A stretch of 64,000 nucleotides of DNA, taken from assembly GCF_905147365.1 (NCBI RefSeq), contig NC_056420.1:11108001-11172000 (forward strand), given 5' to 3'. Positions 1 to 10,015 of this stretch are shown here, one piece after another (positions within the stretch are counted from its first letter, which is position 1; each line of letters starts with the position of its first letter). The notes below the pieces were generated by a model. That model was not told the DNA's origin. It saw nothing but the letters and a program-made list of their open reading frames with translations, and searched no databases. A program made the translations under genes and the position numbers. Origin of the DNA: Aricia agestis (taxonomy: Eukaryota; Arthropoda; Insecta; Lepidoptera; Lycaenidae).

Positions 1-106
1 CGCCACGCCGGTCTGTCCTAAAAAGTGCATTGGATGAATTATCATATTATACGGGCCTGTATTCCCAGAAACGGACGATTTTCAAGATTTAAAAGTGACA
101 GTAGAC

Positions 107-560
107 CAATGATATTCTACTTATGGCGGCTCTCGACATAGGCGAACGCGTTGGCCAACGCGTCTGCAGACGCGTTGGCCCAATGTGTAGAACGGGCGTT
201 CGCGCGTTGGCCGTAGGTATTTAGACGTTGGCCAACGCGCGAACGCCCGTTCTACACATTGGGCCAACGCGTCTGCAGACGCGTTGGCCAACGCGTTCGC
301 CTATGTCGAGAGCCGCTATTATACAAATCTGTTACGTCCATACTATTTTCCGGCTTAAATCTCTTCCGAACAATTTTCAAATTTAAAATTGCAAACATTG
401 ACCAATTTGACAGATAAGTGAAACAAAAGATACGAAAAACCATTTACATAAAAGAGACTTCTTAGATTCAGACTAAACGACAGACGACCCAATTGGGCCG
501 TATTTGAAGCTTCACAACGCGCGCGGTAGTAACATATCTGGTTTGAGTATTTCATCATTG
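107..560. mobile_element. Non-autonomous hAT-like element, split by a MITE
   Basis: The element begins CAATGAT and ends ATCATTG, with imperfect inverted ends that share a motif close to cagatctgttac. The same sequence recurs at 56380-56817, where an 8-bp duplication (tctatagg) flanks it, as expected for hAT. This copy carries a 195-bp insertion at 124-318 and has lost most of the internal part present in the other copy. Its own flanks (cagtagac and gcacaaac) do not match, so it is probably old or rearranged. Confidence 0.6.
124..318. mobile_element. Fold-back MITE, PIF/Harbinger-like (TTA target duplication)
   Basis: Two 89-bp arms (124-212 and 230-318) are reverse complements with one mismatch near the tips, separated by a 17-bp loop. 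TTA flanks it at 121-123 and 319-321. The homologous site at 56394-56396 has a single TTA and no insertion, so the boundaries are supported by an empty site in the same window. Each arm contains smaller palindromes such as gcgttggccaacgc. There is no coding capacity. The 3-bp TTA duplication fits PIF/Harbinger. Confidence 0.75.
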
Positions 561-649
561 GCACAAACGAAGATTTTAAATAAGATTCTTATATATTTAT
601 CTGAGCTCGCACGTAGAGTTATTATTTTTCAAATTAGCCTAAAATATAA

Positions 650-1624
650 TTAATCCGTGATATCATCTTCTAAGTCTGTCGATTCAGCTTTGGTGTCATT
701 TTCGTCTTTCGTCTTTGTGTCCATTTTTCTGTCTGTATGCAAGGTTTCGTATACCCGTTTCAAATTCTTCATGATATAGGAGGAGCCGTTTGGTTTCCCA
801 ACATACCTATTTTGATCGAAGTATTTATCTGTTTCCGGATTCTGATTCCGAACGGGAACGGAAAAAGCCGACAAATGCCGAGGTTTCTGGCCGAAATCCT
901 TCCCGATGCCCTTGTCTGGTCCCGTTTCGGGTCGCTCTGGATTGGCATTATTATCGGTTTCGGTCGGCATTCGTTTCCTATCGTAAATATGTCCGGAGAC
1001 GCGAAGGTCTATGAAGAAGTTGAGTGGATCGACGCTGAATTGGGGATTGTAGAGTGGGGGATACCACATCGGCGGCGGTGGGGGTAGAATGAGATTAGAG
1101 GGAGGAATCGAATTCGCTTCGAGGGGACTCCTACCGACGCACGGCGCCGGTTTGGGTAGCTCCTCTGTTCCAACGTCTACGAACGTCGACTGTCTTCCAG
1201 GAGGTCCCGGGCTGCTCGGCTTCGGAGGGTCAGATTTGGGAGACAACCTTCTCGGAGGGGAACAAACGCGAGGCTGCTTGTCTACGGTCAACTCCAGGGG
1301 TACTTCCGGTCGTGTTTCGTGCTCCTTCTTATCTTCTTCGGGCTTGGGCCAGTCCCTGCGCCAGTCCTCGTTCTCCGCGAAGTATTTGTGGGCGCGGCGC
1401 TTGAATCGTCTGTGATAGTGAGGGGGGCGGCAGCCGTGTCTGGCGCTCACGAAGGATCGCAGCATTTCACTGAAGAAGAACGCGTGCGGCTGGAGAGGGA
1501 GCGCGCTGTAGAGGTACGGAGGTGTGGCTGCCAGCAGTCGAGACACCAGCTCGGTGTTCCGGATGTCACGGACGTGGGTCTTCGGTACTGCTTCCGGGGG
1601 CTTCTCCTCTTGAACGGAACCCAT
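650..1624 (-). CDS. Proline-rich unidentified protein, probable terminal coding exon
   Basis: This is a 324-codon open frame ending in TAA. The first ATG (1624-1622) directly follows a splice-acceptor-like ttatttccag, so it is either the start codon at the beginning of an exon or an internal Met of a longer protein. Upstream in-frame codons lack a better ATG. The N-terminal part (about residues 10-60) is moderately hydrophobic and begins MGSVQEEK. It is followed by a basic stretch (HYHRRFKRRAHKYF), a long Pro/Ser/Lys-rich region, a run of seven prolines (about residue 190), and an acidic C-terminus ending DLEDDITD. There is no signal peptide or recognisable catalytic motif. GC content is clearly above the flanks, which supports real coding sequence. 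I do not recognise the family. Low complexity suggests a largely disordered protein. Confidence 0.6.
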   Translation of the reverse strand: MGSVQEEKPPEAVPKTHVRDIRNTELVSRLLAATPPYLYSALPLQPHAFFFSEMLRSFVSARHGCRPPHYHRRFKRRAHKYFAENEDWRRDWPKPEEDKKEHETRPEVPLELTVDKQPRVCSPPRRLSPKSDPPKPSSPGPPGRQSTFVDVGTEELPKPAPCVGRSPLEANSIPPSNLILPPPPPMWYPPLYNPQFSVDPLNFFIDLRVSGHIYDRKRMPTETDNNANPERPETGPDKGIGKDFGQKPRHLSAFSVPVRNQNPETDKYFDQNRYVGKPNGSSYIMKNLKRVYETLHTDRKMDTKTKDENDTKAESTDLEDDITD

Positions 1625-1870
1625 CTGGAAATAAACGACTATGGTTAATGGCACCCAAGGCTATGGAAACGGTTGAAAAACGTCAGTTTGTAATGTTTGC
1701 TTTAGCAAATTTTTACCAATATGAGTAACGCTTAGTTAAGTTCTGGTTCTAAGAATAAAAACGATATGGATGACGATATTAATAACAAAAGGAACACATT
1801 TTTTAACTGTTTGGCGAGTTCAATTTCAGATTCAACAGTGCAGTGCAACAATTTGTGTATTCAAATTCAC

Positions 1871-2270
1871 TACAAACATTCTAACATCGCGCATCTGGGG
1901 GCACGGGAGTGCCCCCGCCAAGATGAGCCAAGCGAAGCGCGCAAGTTCACTATCTACCTTTTCTCGAAACGATTCGTCGTATTTTTGAACCCTCGTAACT
2001 TTGGTTTGAATAATGCCAGATAGCTGAAATTTTTAAGATATAATGACATGAGTATAGTTATTAAATGCGTAAATTTTGAATATCGTAGCTATTATACTTT
2101 AGATTTTACAGGTGTCCAAAATCCACAATTTGGTCACTGACTCACCGATCATCAAAACTGTTAGGGTACTTCCTGAAGTCTTAAAAGGCTGAAATTTGGT
2201 ATGTAACATAATATTAGTACTGAAACAACACAAAAATTATCAAACCCAACTTAACCTATATCGGATATAT
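1871..2270. repeat. Dispersed repeat family A, copy 1
   Basis: Contains a strong hairpin, gggggcacgggagtgccccc, followed by text that recurs at 41888-42240: a tgaaatttggYaa motif after a ttaagggtact-like block, plus 'ggtcactgactcaccgatcat'-type wording. It is diverged. No termini or target duplication could be fixed, so the class is unknown. Confidence 0.45.
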
Positions 2271-3138
2271 CCGTACCATTATAGAGCAAAATTAGGCAAA
2301 AATTTGTGTTTTTGCCTAATTGCCATTTTGTTATTCGCCAGGGCTTTGAACTTAATATACAGTAACTAATGATAAATGGCCAGGCCACCGATTTTGACTA
2401 ATGTGTAGAGTTTATAGATTCTCCTCGTGCGGCTGACACATTATAATATTATTATCAAATATTTTGCCGCGCTTTAGGGTAAAATTAAGGTTTTTAGATT
2501 TAGGGTTGTGTATGTAAGGTTAGAAACTTGGCTCTACATGAGATCTCACTACTTTTTGACACGACGAACTATAATATTATGTTCTCATCTTGGCAACATT
2601 TTTACATGAAAATGTTTTTGGTGGGATCGGTATTTCTCAAACCCGATGCGGCTTGTTAAAAATTCTAAAAAATTCTCGTACGTAGTCGTAGTTAGTCATG
2701 TTTATATATCGTGCCTATCTGCATCTATCTGTCTGTCGACATCGATTTTTCAGCTCAGCGCTGTTTTATTGCCAATATCGGAATTCGGTATCCGCGGCGT
2801 ATCCCGCTTTGAGTTTCACTGACCTATTTTGGAATGCCAAATAGAGTAACGAGAGTTAATTTTTTGCGTTCCCTTTGCTCCCGCACTGGTATGTTTGTGA
2901 TTTTGTTATTATTACTGAAATGACCGGATGTCTATCTAAAATTCATACAGGATAGCAATTGTACGCCTTATTCAATGCTTCTAAAACAGGACAAATAGAC
3001 AGACATCTGTTACTCAAAGACTTCTATTTCAATTTGCTGTTACTTCGCTGGGAGGTAACTAAATAATCTTACGAACCTTAGAATTTCACGAAGATCTCGG
3101 TATTTTTGGAGGACATCAGTTCTCACAGATTTCACCAC
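2271..3138. other. Unassigned AT-rich stretch
   Basis: No open frame, RNA gene or clear repeat boundary could be supported here. Confidence 0.4.
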
Positions 3139-3290
3139 TTTTTTATATAAAATAAAAAAGTTTTTTATATAAAATAGATCTATTTTATATAAAATAAAAA
3201 ACTTTTTTATTTTATATAAAATAGATAAAACTTTTTTATATAAAATAGATAAAACTTTTTTATATAAAATAGATAAAACTTTTTTAAATC
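3139..3290. repeat. AT-rich minisatellite
   Basis: Repeats of a unit of about 24 bp based on tttttatataaaatagataa, in direct and partly inverted order, so the tract can also fold on itself. The minus-strand open frame through it (repeating LYKKVLSI) is a product of the repeat and not a gene. Confidence 0.7.
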
Positions 3291-5064
3291 TGATTGGCAA
3301 ATCCCTAATCCTGTGCCATCTGCCAAAGTCTATGAAAGATTCCTCCTTTATTAATTGCTAACTAAGAACGAGAGTGAAACTACTTAGGAACTTATTATTC
3401 AATTAGAAACTACCCATATGGGTTAGAATAATTATAATTCATAACATTTCGAATTCCCGAAGTCGGCCATCTTGTCAGTATATTAATAAAGGATCCGAGC
3501 ACGAATTAAACGCCGTATTACCATATCATTGAACGAGTTTCGAGTGATACATTGGATTTGCGACAATGGCGAGGGGGATCACAATAAATTCAGAGTGGCG
3601 TGTCTCTATTCAAACAGTTGATACGAGCGTGAAGCGGGATGAAATCTTACGTACGCGACGATGGGCAAACACGCCACCCTCTCGCGTTTAACTACACTCG
3701 TGTTCCTTTTTTGAATTCTTATTTTTTTTAATTCTTCATGCCAGCGCTCTTGGTCTTAATTCTACAGCTTCAAATTAAACTTTTTTATTTCTTCGCCCAG
3801 ATAATTATTTTCAAATCTCATAGTCAACAGCAACATTGTTTTAGTCCACAATTGACACTGTTGAATATTGAATTGCGTATTTTTATGCCATCGGATATAA
3901 TATATATAATTATTAATTGGGACTAGCTCACAGCTACATTATTAATTACAATTTGGATATCACCGAGGAAGATATTCACGTAGTCGAGTGTACCATCCGC
4001 TCTGAAAGGTACCGTGATATACTATCACACGTTGATTATTGAAATGAAGCGACCGTCGCAAATGTAATATTGTCATAGATCGTCAGATAAATGATCTTAA
4101 TTGAAATGTTAAGGGATTTTGCAACATTTTAAAGTGAAAAATTTAATTGTGGAGTACCTATGACATTTTTCATACTCCTCTTACATTAAGTGGTCAATAA
4201 GACGTCCGAGTTAACTACAAGTTTTAATTCTTATCGTAATTAACAATTTTCTACCCACCTTATTATAAAGGGGGCGGTTACAAAGGATTTACTTAATTTA
4301 ACCAAAGTCTTGCTGATCCTTGGGTTTTAAATCTTTTTGACAAACTCGACATAATAAGCGGAAAAAGTACGGTACTTTTTTTAAACCATCCCAATGATAA
4401 ATCTTTTCCCGTCAAAAAGCATAACCGTTCATAAAAAGTGTCCGTTGAAATTAGCAGCTTAACCGATCAAAGAATATGGAATGTAATTAGGCCCCCGACT
4501 GTATTTAGATCCCGGGTGGAGGTAGAACGTTAATTTCCATATTAAAACCGTCACAAAGGAAAATTCAAAAACCTGGGGTGGATAGCAGAGATATGCGAAG
4601 CGTGGATGCGGTATTTACGTTAAATGCTGTGTTTTCTTTTTTTATTTATTCTTTTAAGTAACTTCCGTTTGAGGAAGTTGACTTTATAAAAATACGTTTT
4701 TTAGGGAAAGTCATAAAGCTTATATAAATTACATTATTAATTTTCATTTACAGTCATAGGCTTTTCGTTGATTTCGTTACAGTTCGCTGTTTAGACAGAG
4801 ATTTATTTTAGAAAGTACTTTGTCCTTTAACATTAACTACGTTTTGAGGAAGCACTTGGGAATGAGCGTATTTTGCTGTTCTCATCCCTGATCCCGGCCT
4901 GTGTGCTGCTATATTATTGTTACCTGCTTTTTGTCATAGAGCTGGACAGTATCTGAACGTCTCTATGACAAAAAAATGAAACAATACTATCTCTGAACTT
5001 TAGAGATAGCATTTGGCCATAGTCCGTAGAGTTTACTTTTACCAGATGTTAATTATATATGCAT
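3291..5064. other. Unassigned stretch with two small hairpins
   Basis: Only short chance open frames. Two small stem-loops are visible: 4926-4976 (arms ttttgtcatagag and ctctatgacaaaa) and 4987-5012 (ctatctctgaa and its complement). Nothing else could be supported. Confidence 0.4.
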
Positions 5065-5140
5065 AAATAAAAATGCATGCAATATAATTATATAATATAA
5101 TTATATATTATATAATATTATATTGCATGCATTTTTATTT
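5065..5140. repeat. Palindrome with 24-bp perfect arms and AT-rich loop
   Basis: The arms at 5065-5088 and 5117-5140 are exact reverse complements, each containing aaaatgcatgcaat. The 28-bp spacer is pure A/T. It may be a very short fold-back element; no target duplication is evident. Confidence 0.7.
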
Positions 5141-6117
5141 CATCTCCATTCCTCGCACCTAGCAAATATAACGCCACATCCACATTTCGCACATCCGCTC
5201 GCCACAAACAATATTTCGCCGCGATACGGGGTATGATAATCGCGTCAAAACGCACGTGAAGTGCCGCGGTGGGGCAGAGGGGGTAGGGGGGAGCGAGGGG
5301 GGAGGCCGGGGGGTGGGGGGGCGCTAAGCCGGTGACAGCGCCCGATTACCCAGCAGAGTGTACAGACAGACGGCTATGTGATTTATAGCCAAGGGATTTT
5401 GAACATTATGATTTTTATATGCCAATTAAGGTGTCACATCAAAGTTAATAATTGAACAGCATTCAAAGTCATTTAATGATTACTTAACTTTAATTTTATG
5501 CGGATTTTGACAGAATTTGTATGAGGTTGTGTTAAAATCTTTATTAAAATAAAGAATATAACAATAATTTAATCTCTTCGAGTCCGCGGACCGTAGAGTT
5601 TTTCGAGATAAAAAGTCGTTTTAACATTTATCAACGCCAAAACAGCCGTGTTTTATACTAAACCGTTAAAATAAGTAACTGGAACATAATATTACGTACG
5701 TACCAAATTGTTGGTTATCAGTTGACATACCAATTTCTGTTAAATTTCAAGATTGTCTCGATTAAAATATAAGATGAAGCAATCAACAATATTATCATTA
5801 TTAGCATCAGGTTCGTACAAATCACTCACGGCCTCCCCCATATTTTTTCTTGTCATTTTCTCAACAGATTTGCTACGCGATAGCGACAGTATCAAATGAA
5901 GCGACGAGGGGGGAGGGTGGGCAGGGGGGGGGGGACAGCCACGTCGAGAAATGATAACAAAACTCCAGTGATGCCGAATAATGATTGTTATCACAGGTAG
6001 GTATAATGTGGTAAAGTTAAATTGAATATTTAATAATACGTTCTACTTAATATTGATTTAAATGTCTGCAAATTGAAACTTTATAGTTGGTAACATTATA
6101 GCCGCAGCTTGACATTT
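5141..6117. other. Unassigned stretch with two G-rich tracts
   Basis: The plus strand at 5265-5325 and 5908-5938 carries several runs of four or more G, which could form G-quadruplexes. The sequence around 5150-5390 is more GC-rich than its surroundings and could be regulatory. No coding sequence was recognised. Confidence 0.4.
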
Positions 6118-6415
6118 AGAGCGTCCGTGGCCTAATGGGTAGACCTTCGGTTCGCACTCCTAGAGGGTGCAGGTTCGATCCCGGGTGGAGGCGTGTACCT
6201 ATGAGACATTTTCTGATCTCAAGTACATATTTACTATATATGTACTTAATAAGGGCGCACGTACGGTGAAGGAAAACATCGTGAGGAAACCAGAACATAG
6301 TTGGTCCCAGATGAATTGACTAGTTCTTTCCCCTGTACTAGGCCGACTATGATGCGAGAATGCCATATGCGCTTGGGCAACCATACGGACATTTAAAAAT
6401 CTTGTTCCAGGCACT
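6118..6415 (+). mobile_element. tRNA-derived SINE
   Basis: The head resembles a tRNA gene, with an A-box-like tggcctaatggg and a B box ggttcgatccc about 35 bp later. The body contains ggtgaaggaaaacatcgtga, a motif I know from lepidopteran SINEs. It lacks proper tRNA arms, so it is not a functional tRNA gene. The 3' end is approximate. Confidence 0.65.
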
Positions 6416-6531
6416 ACAGTATTTGAGTAGTGGTTACTTTGCTCTGAAAAATATTGTATAAATCATCCACAACGGATGTAAAGGCCTAGTTTGTTTGACA
6501 ATTAGTAGTAGAGTAGTAGTCTTATAGTATA

Positions 6532-6897
6532 ATAATAATAATAATAGCTCCCACACCGGTTTCGGTGACGGTGGCCGGTTTCATTGAAACCAGACCAGGT
6601 ACGCAGGAGTAATTTTATAGTGCCCAAGTGTGTGCGCAGTACACAAGAGCACTCTCTATTCCTTTACTCTCATAACCCAGTGGGACGGAAGACCGACACG
6701 ACTGGCGAGAGATCAGGCGCAGGACCGACTTTTTACATGCCCATCCGACGCATGGATCATCTTACTTGTCAGACAATCAGGTGATCAGCCTGCATTGTCC
6801 TAACCAAACTTGGAAATAACATGTTTCCAATGCGGGATTCGAACCCACGAACTCCGGAGTCGAGAGCGACGCCCTAACCACTAGACCACGGAGGCGT
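6532..6897 (-). mobile_element. tRNA-derived SINE with 15-bp target duplication
   Basis: On the minus strand the head carries a box A (tggtctagtgg) and a box B (ggttcgaatcc). The element ends in an (ATT)n tail, seen as aataataata near 6532-6546. The flanks tagtcttatagtata (6517-6531) and tagtcatatagtata (6898-6912) match at 14 of 15 positions, a target duplication typical of LINE-driven retroposition. Confidence 0.75.
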
Positions 6898-6912
6898 TAG
6901 TCATATAGTATA

Positions 6913-7482
6913 CCAATATATTTGCACAATGTTAGACTTCAGTTGTCGTGTATTAAAAAGATCTATTCCAAAATACTTCTCCAAAATATATTCTAAAACC
7001 TTAGAAACGCCCTGCAACTCTTCTGTTGTTACGAGTGTCCGTAGGCGACGGTAGTTGCTTTCCATCAGGTGACTCGTTTGCTCGTTTGCCCTCTAATTTG
7101 CACTATTAAATACAATAAATATATGCACGTTGTACCTCTATATTAAAATTATCCTATCCATTTACCAAATAACAAAGATGGCGCTCAATTTTGAAGAGCG
7201 TCGACAAGTGCGGCTTGGTAAACCGTCTCCACACTTTAATGAGTTGATAATTAATACGTGTGTTTGTGTTGCTGTAGTCACACATTATTAATTAGCGTTG
7301 TTTATATTCATAGGAACTTGTTAGTATGGAATTGTACAGGTATTATAATTATTTTGGTCGTAAAAGCCCAATATATTCTGGCAAATATAAAATATTTGAA
7401 TTGAGTTGAATTGAATTTAAGTCTATAATGCAACTATTTTCATTAATATTACGTCTTAGGCGCGCTATGATTGCAATCTATA
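6913..7482. other. Unassigned, with a retroposon fragment
   Basis: Positions 7009-7095 match the 3' end of the poly(A) retroposon family seen at 18815, 35703, 38639 and 59381 (shared: gttgctttccatcaggtga). The rest is unassigned. Confidence 0.45.
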
Positions 7483-7945
7483 TCTTATATATAAAAATGA
7501 ATTTCCAAATGTGTTAGTCGCGCTAAAACTCGAAAACGGCTGAACGGATTGGGCCATGGGCGTACCCAGGTTCTGGGCCAGGGGGGGGGGCAAATTACCC
7601 AAGTTCTGGTACCAGGGGGGGGCAAATCACCCCGGTTCTGGGCCAGGGGAGGGCAAATCAGATTTTTCATAAGCTAGGTGTTTATAAAGAATAAAAAATT
7701 ATAAATTTTTAGTTGTAAAAATATTGTATTGCAAACAAATGGCAAAATTTCGTTCTTAATTTTTAATTTTTATAGATAAAAGTACTAGATAATATACTTA
7801 GTAGGGACGTCAACATGATCCAGATCCCTCCCCCCCCCCCCCCCCCCCTCGGAACGCCCATGGATTGGGCTGATTTGAGTCTTAAAATATTCGTAGAAGT
7901 CCAGGGAAGGTTTTAAAGTGACACGAAGTTCACCGGGACAGCTAG
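7483..7945 (+). mobile_element. Short Helitron-like element, split by a hAT element
   Basis: Begins A|TC with tcttatatataaaaatgaa and ends gggacagCTAG|T, the Helitron pattern (5' TC, 3' CTRR, insertion between A and T). Without the 308-bp hAT insertion and its duplication it would be about 147 bp. It is non-coding and followed directly by a second copy. Confidence 0.7.
7555..7862. mobile_element. Non-autonomous hAT-like element with internal repeats
   Basis: The terminal repeats catgggcgtacccagg and catgggcgttccgagg (reverse complement of the right end) match at 14 of 16 positions. The 8-bp sequence gattgggc is duplicated at 7547-7554 and 7863-7870, as expected for hAT. Inside are three tandem copies of a unit built on ggttctgggccaggggg, and a C tract at 7829-7848. 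Confidence 0.75.
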
Positions 7946-8091
7946 TATATATATAAAAATGGATTTTCAAATGTGTTAATCGCGCTAAAACTCGAAAACG
8001 GCTGAACCGATTCTGATAATTTCAGTCTTAAAATAATCCTTGAAGTCCAGGGAAGGTTTTTAAGTGACACGAAGTTCACCGGGACAGCTAG
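7946..8091 (+). mobile_element. Short Helitron-like element, second tandem copy
   Basis: Same family as 7483-7945: 5' atatataaaaatggatttt, the block aaaactcgaaaacggctgaa, and 3' gggacagCTAG|T. The 5' TC is not preserved because it abuts the first copy. Confidence 0.65.
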
Positions 8092-8446
8092 TGATACATA
8101 AATTTGGAAATTTACAATTTTTTATTTACATTCATATTAAAATGAATCCAAACCGAGTTTTTAAATTTCTTGTTTTTAAAAGAACAGTTATGTATAAAAT
8201 CTATATATTAATACGTGAGAGAAAAAGTTTGTAACCCTTTTTAAGCAAAATGGGGAAACGTAGGTGCATGAAATTTCGCACAGTTATAGTTTATATGGTG
8301 AAGGAGTGCATCGAGCTAATATTATTTTAAAATTATGCTTTTATCATATATATTTTTAACAAATAAAACGTTACACACACTACGACACTACTACTAGGAA
8401 AAATGACAGATTTTTGAGTGATAAGCCTATACATACGAATTATACT

Positions 8447-9072
8447 TGTGGCATAATACATTATATGCCTATACATACACAACACACACATAAGTATATT
8501 TATTTAATAAAATTAATTTAAATATATACATTTTACACACAATAATTAAAAATAAGATATTTACAAAAGTTCTAAATTTCATTCATTCGTTAAAATAAGA
8601 TTAAAATAATAAAAACACTAAATCTAAACATTAACATTAACTATTACTTAAATTATTAATATTTTATAAACTTCGTTTGCATAGTAAACACGTTACGTCA
8701 CAGGACCGCCGCGCCGCGCTGCACTCACCCTTAAGTACCTAGCGAGTTCTTATCGCTAGATGTGCGAGCGCAGCACGCCGCGTTCGGTCACCTTGCCACT
8801 CCAGTCGGAAATTCACCTTCGTACGTTGAACCCGTGTCGCTTGCTGCCTCGCCGCGACAATTATTTCTTACGCGATCTTAATATATTTGGTCCGCGTTAG
8901 TTATTAATTAATAGACTATAATCCTTATATCTTTCTCCTTCTTAAAATATGGTGTGTGGTTTAGTGTGAACTGTATTCGCTAATTAACTGTTTAATAAAC
9001 GAAAGTTTTAGTGAATTGTGTTAAATTATTGACTCTGCCTAACACTCGTCTACGCTGTCACCGCACCCCCCA
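8447..9072 (+). repeat. 5' LTR
   Basis: Begins TGTGGC and ends CCCCCCA. AATAAA at 8994-8999 is a likely polyadenylation signal. Compared with the 3' LTR I see one difference (gaacTgtattc here, gaacAgtattc there). The middle part (8700-8850) is GC-rich while the ends are AT-rich. Confidence 0.9.
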
Positions 9073-9076
9073 TAAC

Positions 9077-9087
9077 TGGTGACCCCG
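9077..9087 (+). promoter_or_regulatory. Primer-binding site, tRNA-Trp type
   Basis: TGGTGACCCCG lies four bases after the 5' LTR. It complements the 3' end of eukaryotic tRNA-Trp, as I recall that sequence (ending ...GGGGTCA-CCA). CsRn1-clade elements are known to use tRNA-Trp. Confidence 0.7.
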
Positions 9088-9121
9088 GGAACACTTTTAA
9101 GGATTATAAACTATTACAAAC

Positions 9122-10015
9122 ATGAGTGAAAGTGATGGTGACAAAAATGTAACGCGCCGGGCGCAACGTGCTCCGGAGGCGCGCGGTCACACGATACGTG
9201 ACGGATCCGACACGATATCGTCGTCGAACTTTAAAATTAAAGTTCCACCATTTTCTCCCGATGACCCGGAGCTGTGGTTCGCGATGATCGAAGGTCAGTT
9301 CGACGTACAAAAAATAACGGACGACCACATAAAATTCACGAATGTTGTCACAAATTTAGACATTCAGTACGCTAAGTCGGTCAAAGACATAATCGTGGCA
9401 CCTCCTTCAACGGACCGCTACGAAAAAATAAAACAAGAATTGATTAAAAGACTTTCTGCGTCCCACGAAAAGAAAGTAAAACAGCTGTTGATTCACGAGG
9501 AGCTTGGCGACCGGAAACCGTCCCAATTCTTACGCCATCTACAGGACCTTGGTGGACATTCCGTGTCAGATAATTTATTGAAGTCTATATGGACTAATCG
9601 GCTTCCTCACAATATCCAGACCGTTCTCGTATCTCGGGACTCCGATACTTTAGAGCAATTGGCAGATCTGGCAGACCGTATTCAGGAGTTGGCGTCACCG
9701 TATACTGTTGCTGCTATGTCGACCGGTACTTCGCAGTCTAGTAGCAGTAACGAGATTGCAGAGCTGAAGAAGATGGTCAAGGAGCTCACACTCAAACTTG
9801 AGTCCCATACCAGAGCCTCATGCTGTACTACCTCACGCTCCAGACCGTGCGAGCGTAACCGTTCCAGTTCACGACAACGACAGCGTTCTTCTTCTAACTA
9901 CAATAAGCATCCGTTATGCTGGTACCATGCCAAATTTGGGAAGAAGGCTCACAGATGCATTAAGCCTTGTGACTTTGTTGCTGATAAGGTGGGAAACGCC
10001 TTCGGCAGTCAGTGA
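9122..10015 (+). CDS. gag: Gag protein of the Ty3 retrotransposon
   Basis: A 297-residue structural protein expected to assemble the virus-like particle and bind the element RNA. Residues about 40-200 form a conserved capsid-like region (PPFSPDDPELWFAMIEGQF; LGDRKPSQFLRHLQDL). An Arg/Ser-rich stretch follows, then a zinc-binding motif C266-x2-H269-x9-C279-x3-C283. This CHCC order differs from the usual CCHC knuckle and points to the CsRn1 clade. The frame is intact from ATG 9122. Its stop overlaps the first ATG of pol (TGATG, 10013-10017), and pol lies in the -1 frame, so pol may be made by termination-reinitiation or frameshifting. I saw no obvious slippery heptamer. Confidence 0.9.
   Translation: MSESDGDKNVTRRAQRAPEARGHTIRDGSDTISSSNFKIKVPPFSPDDPELWFAMIEGQFDVQKITDDHIKFTNVVTNLDIQYAKSVKDIIVAPPSTDRYEKIKQELIKRLSASHEKKVKQLLIHEELGDRKPSQFLRHLQDLGGHSVSDNLLKSIWTNRLPHNIQTVLVSRDSDTLEQLADLADRIQELASPYTVAAMSTGTSQSSSSNEIAELKKMVKELTLKLESHTRASCCTTSRSRPCERNRSSSRQRQRSSSNYNKHPLCWYHAKFGKKAHRCIKPCDFVADKVGNAFGSQ

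Noticed and set aside
3040..3300. Open frame of 86 codons with repeated LYKKVLSI
   Set aside because: It is the translation of the AT-rich minisatellite.
6118..6190. Possible functional tRNA gene
   Set aside because: A and B boxes are present, but the acceptor and anticodon arms do not pair and a SINE body follows.
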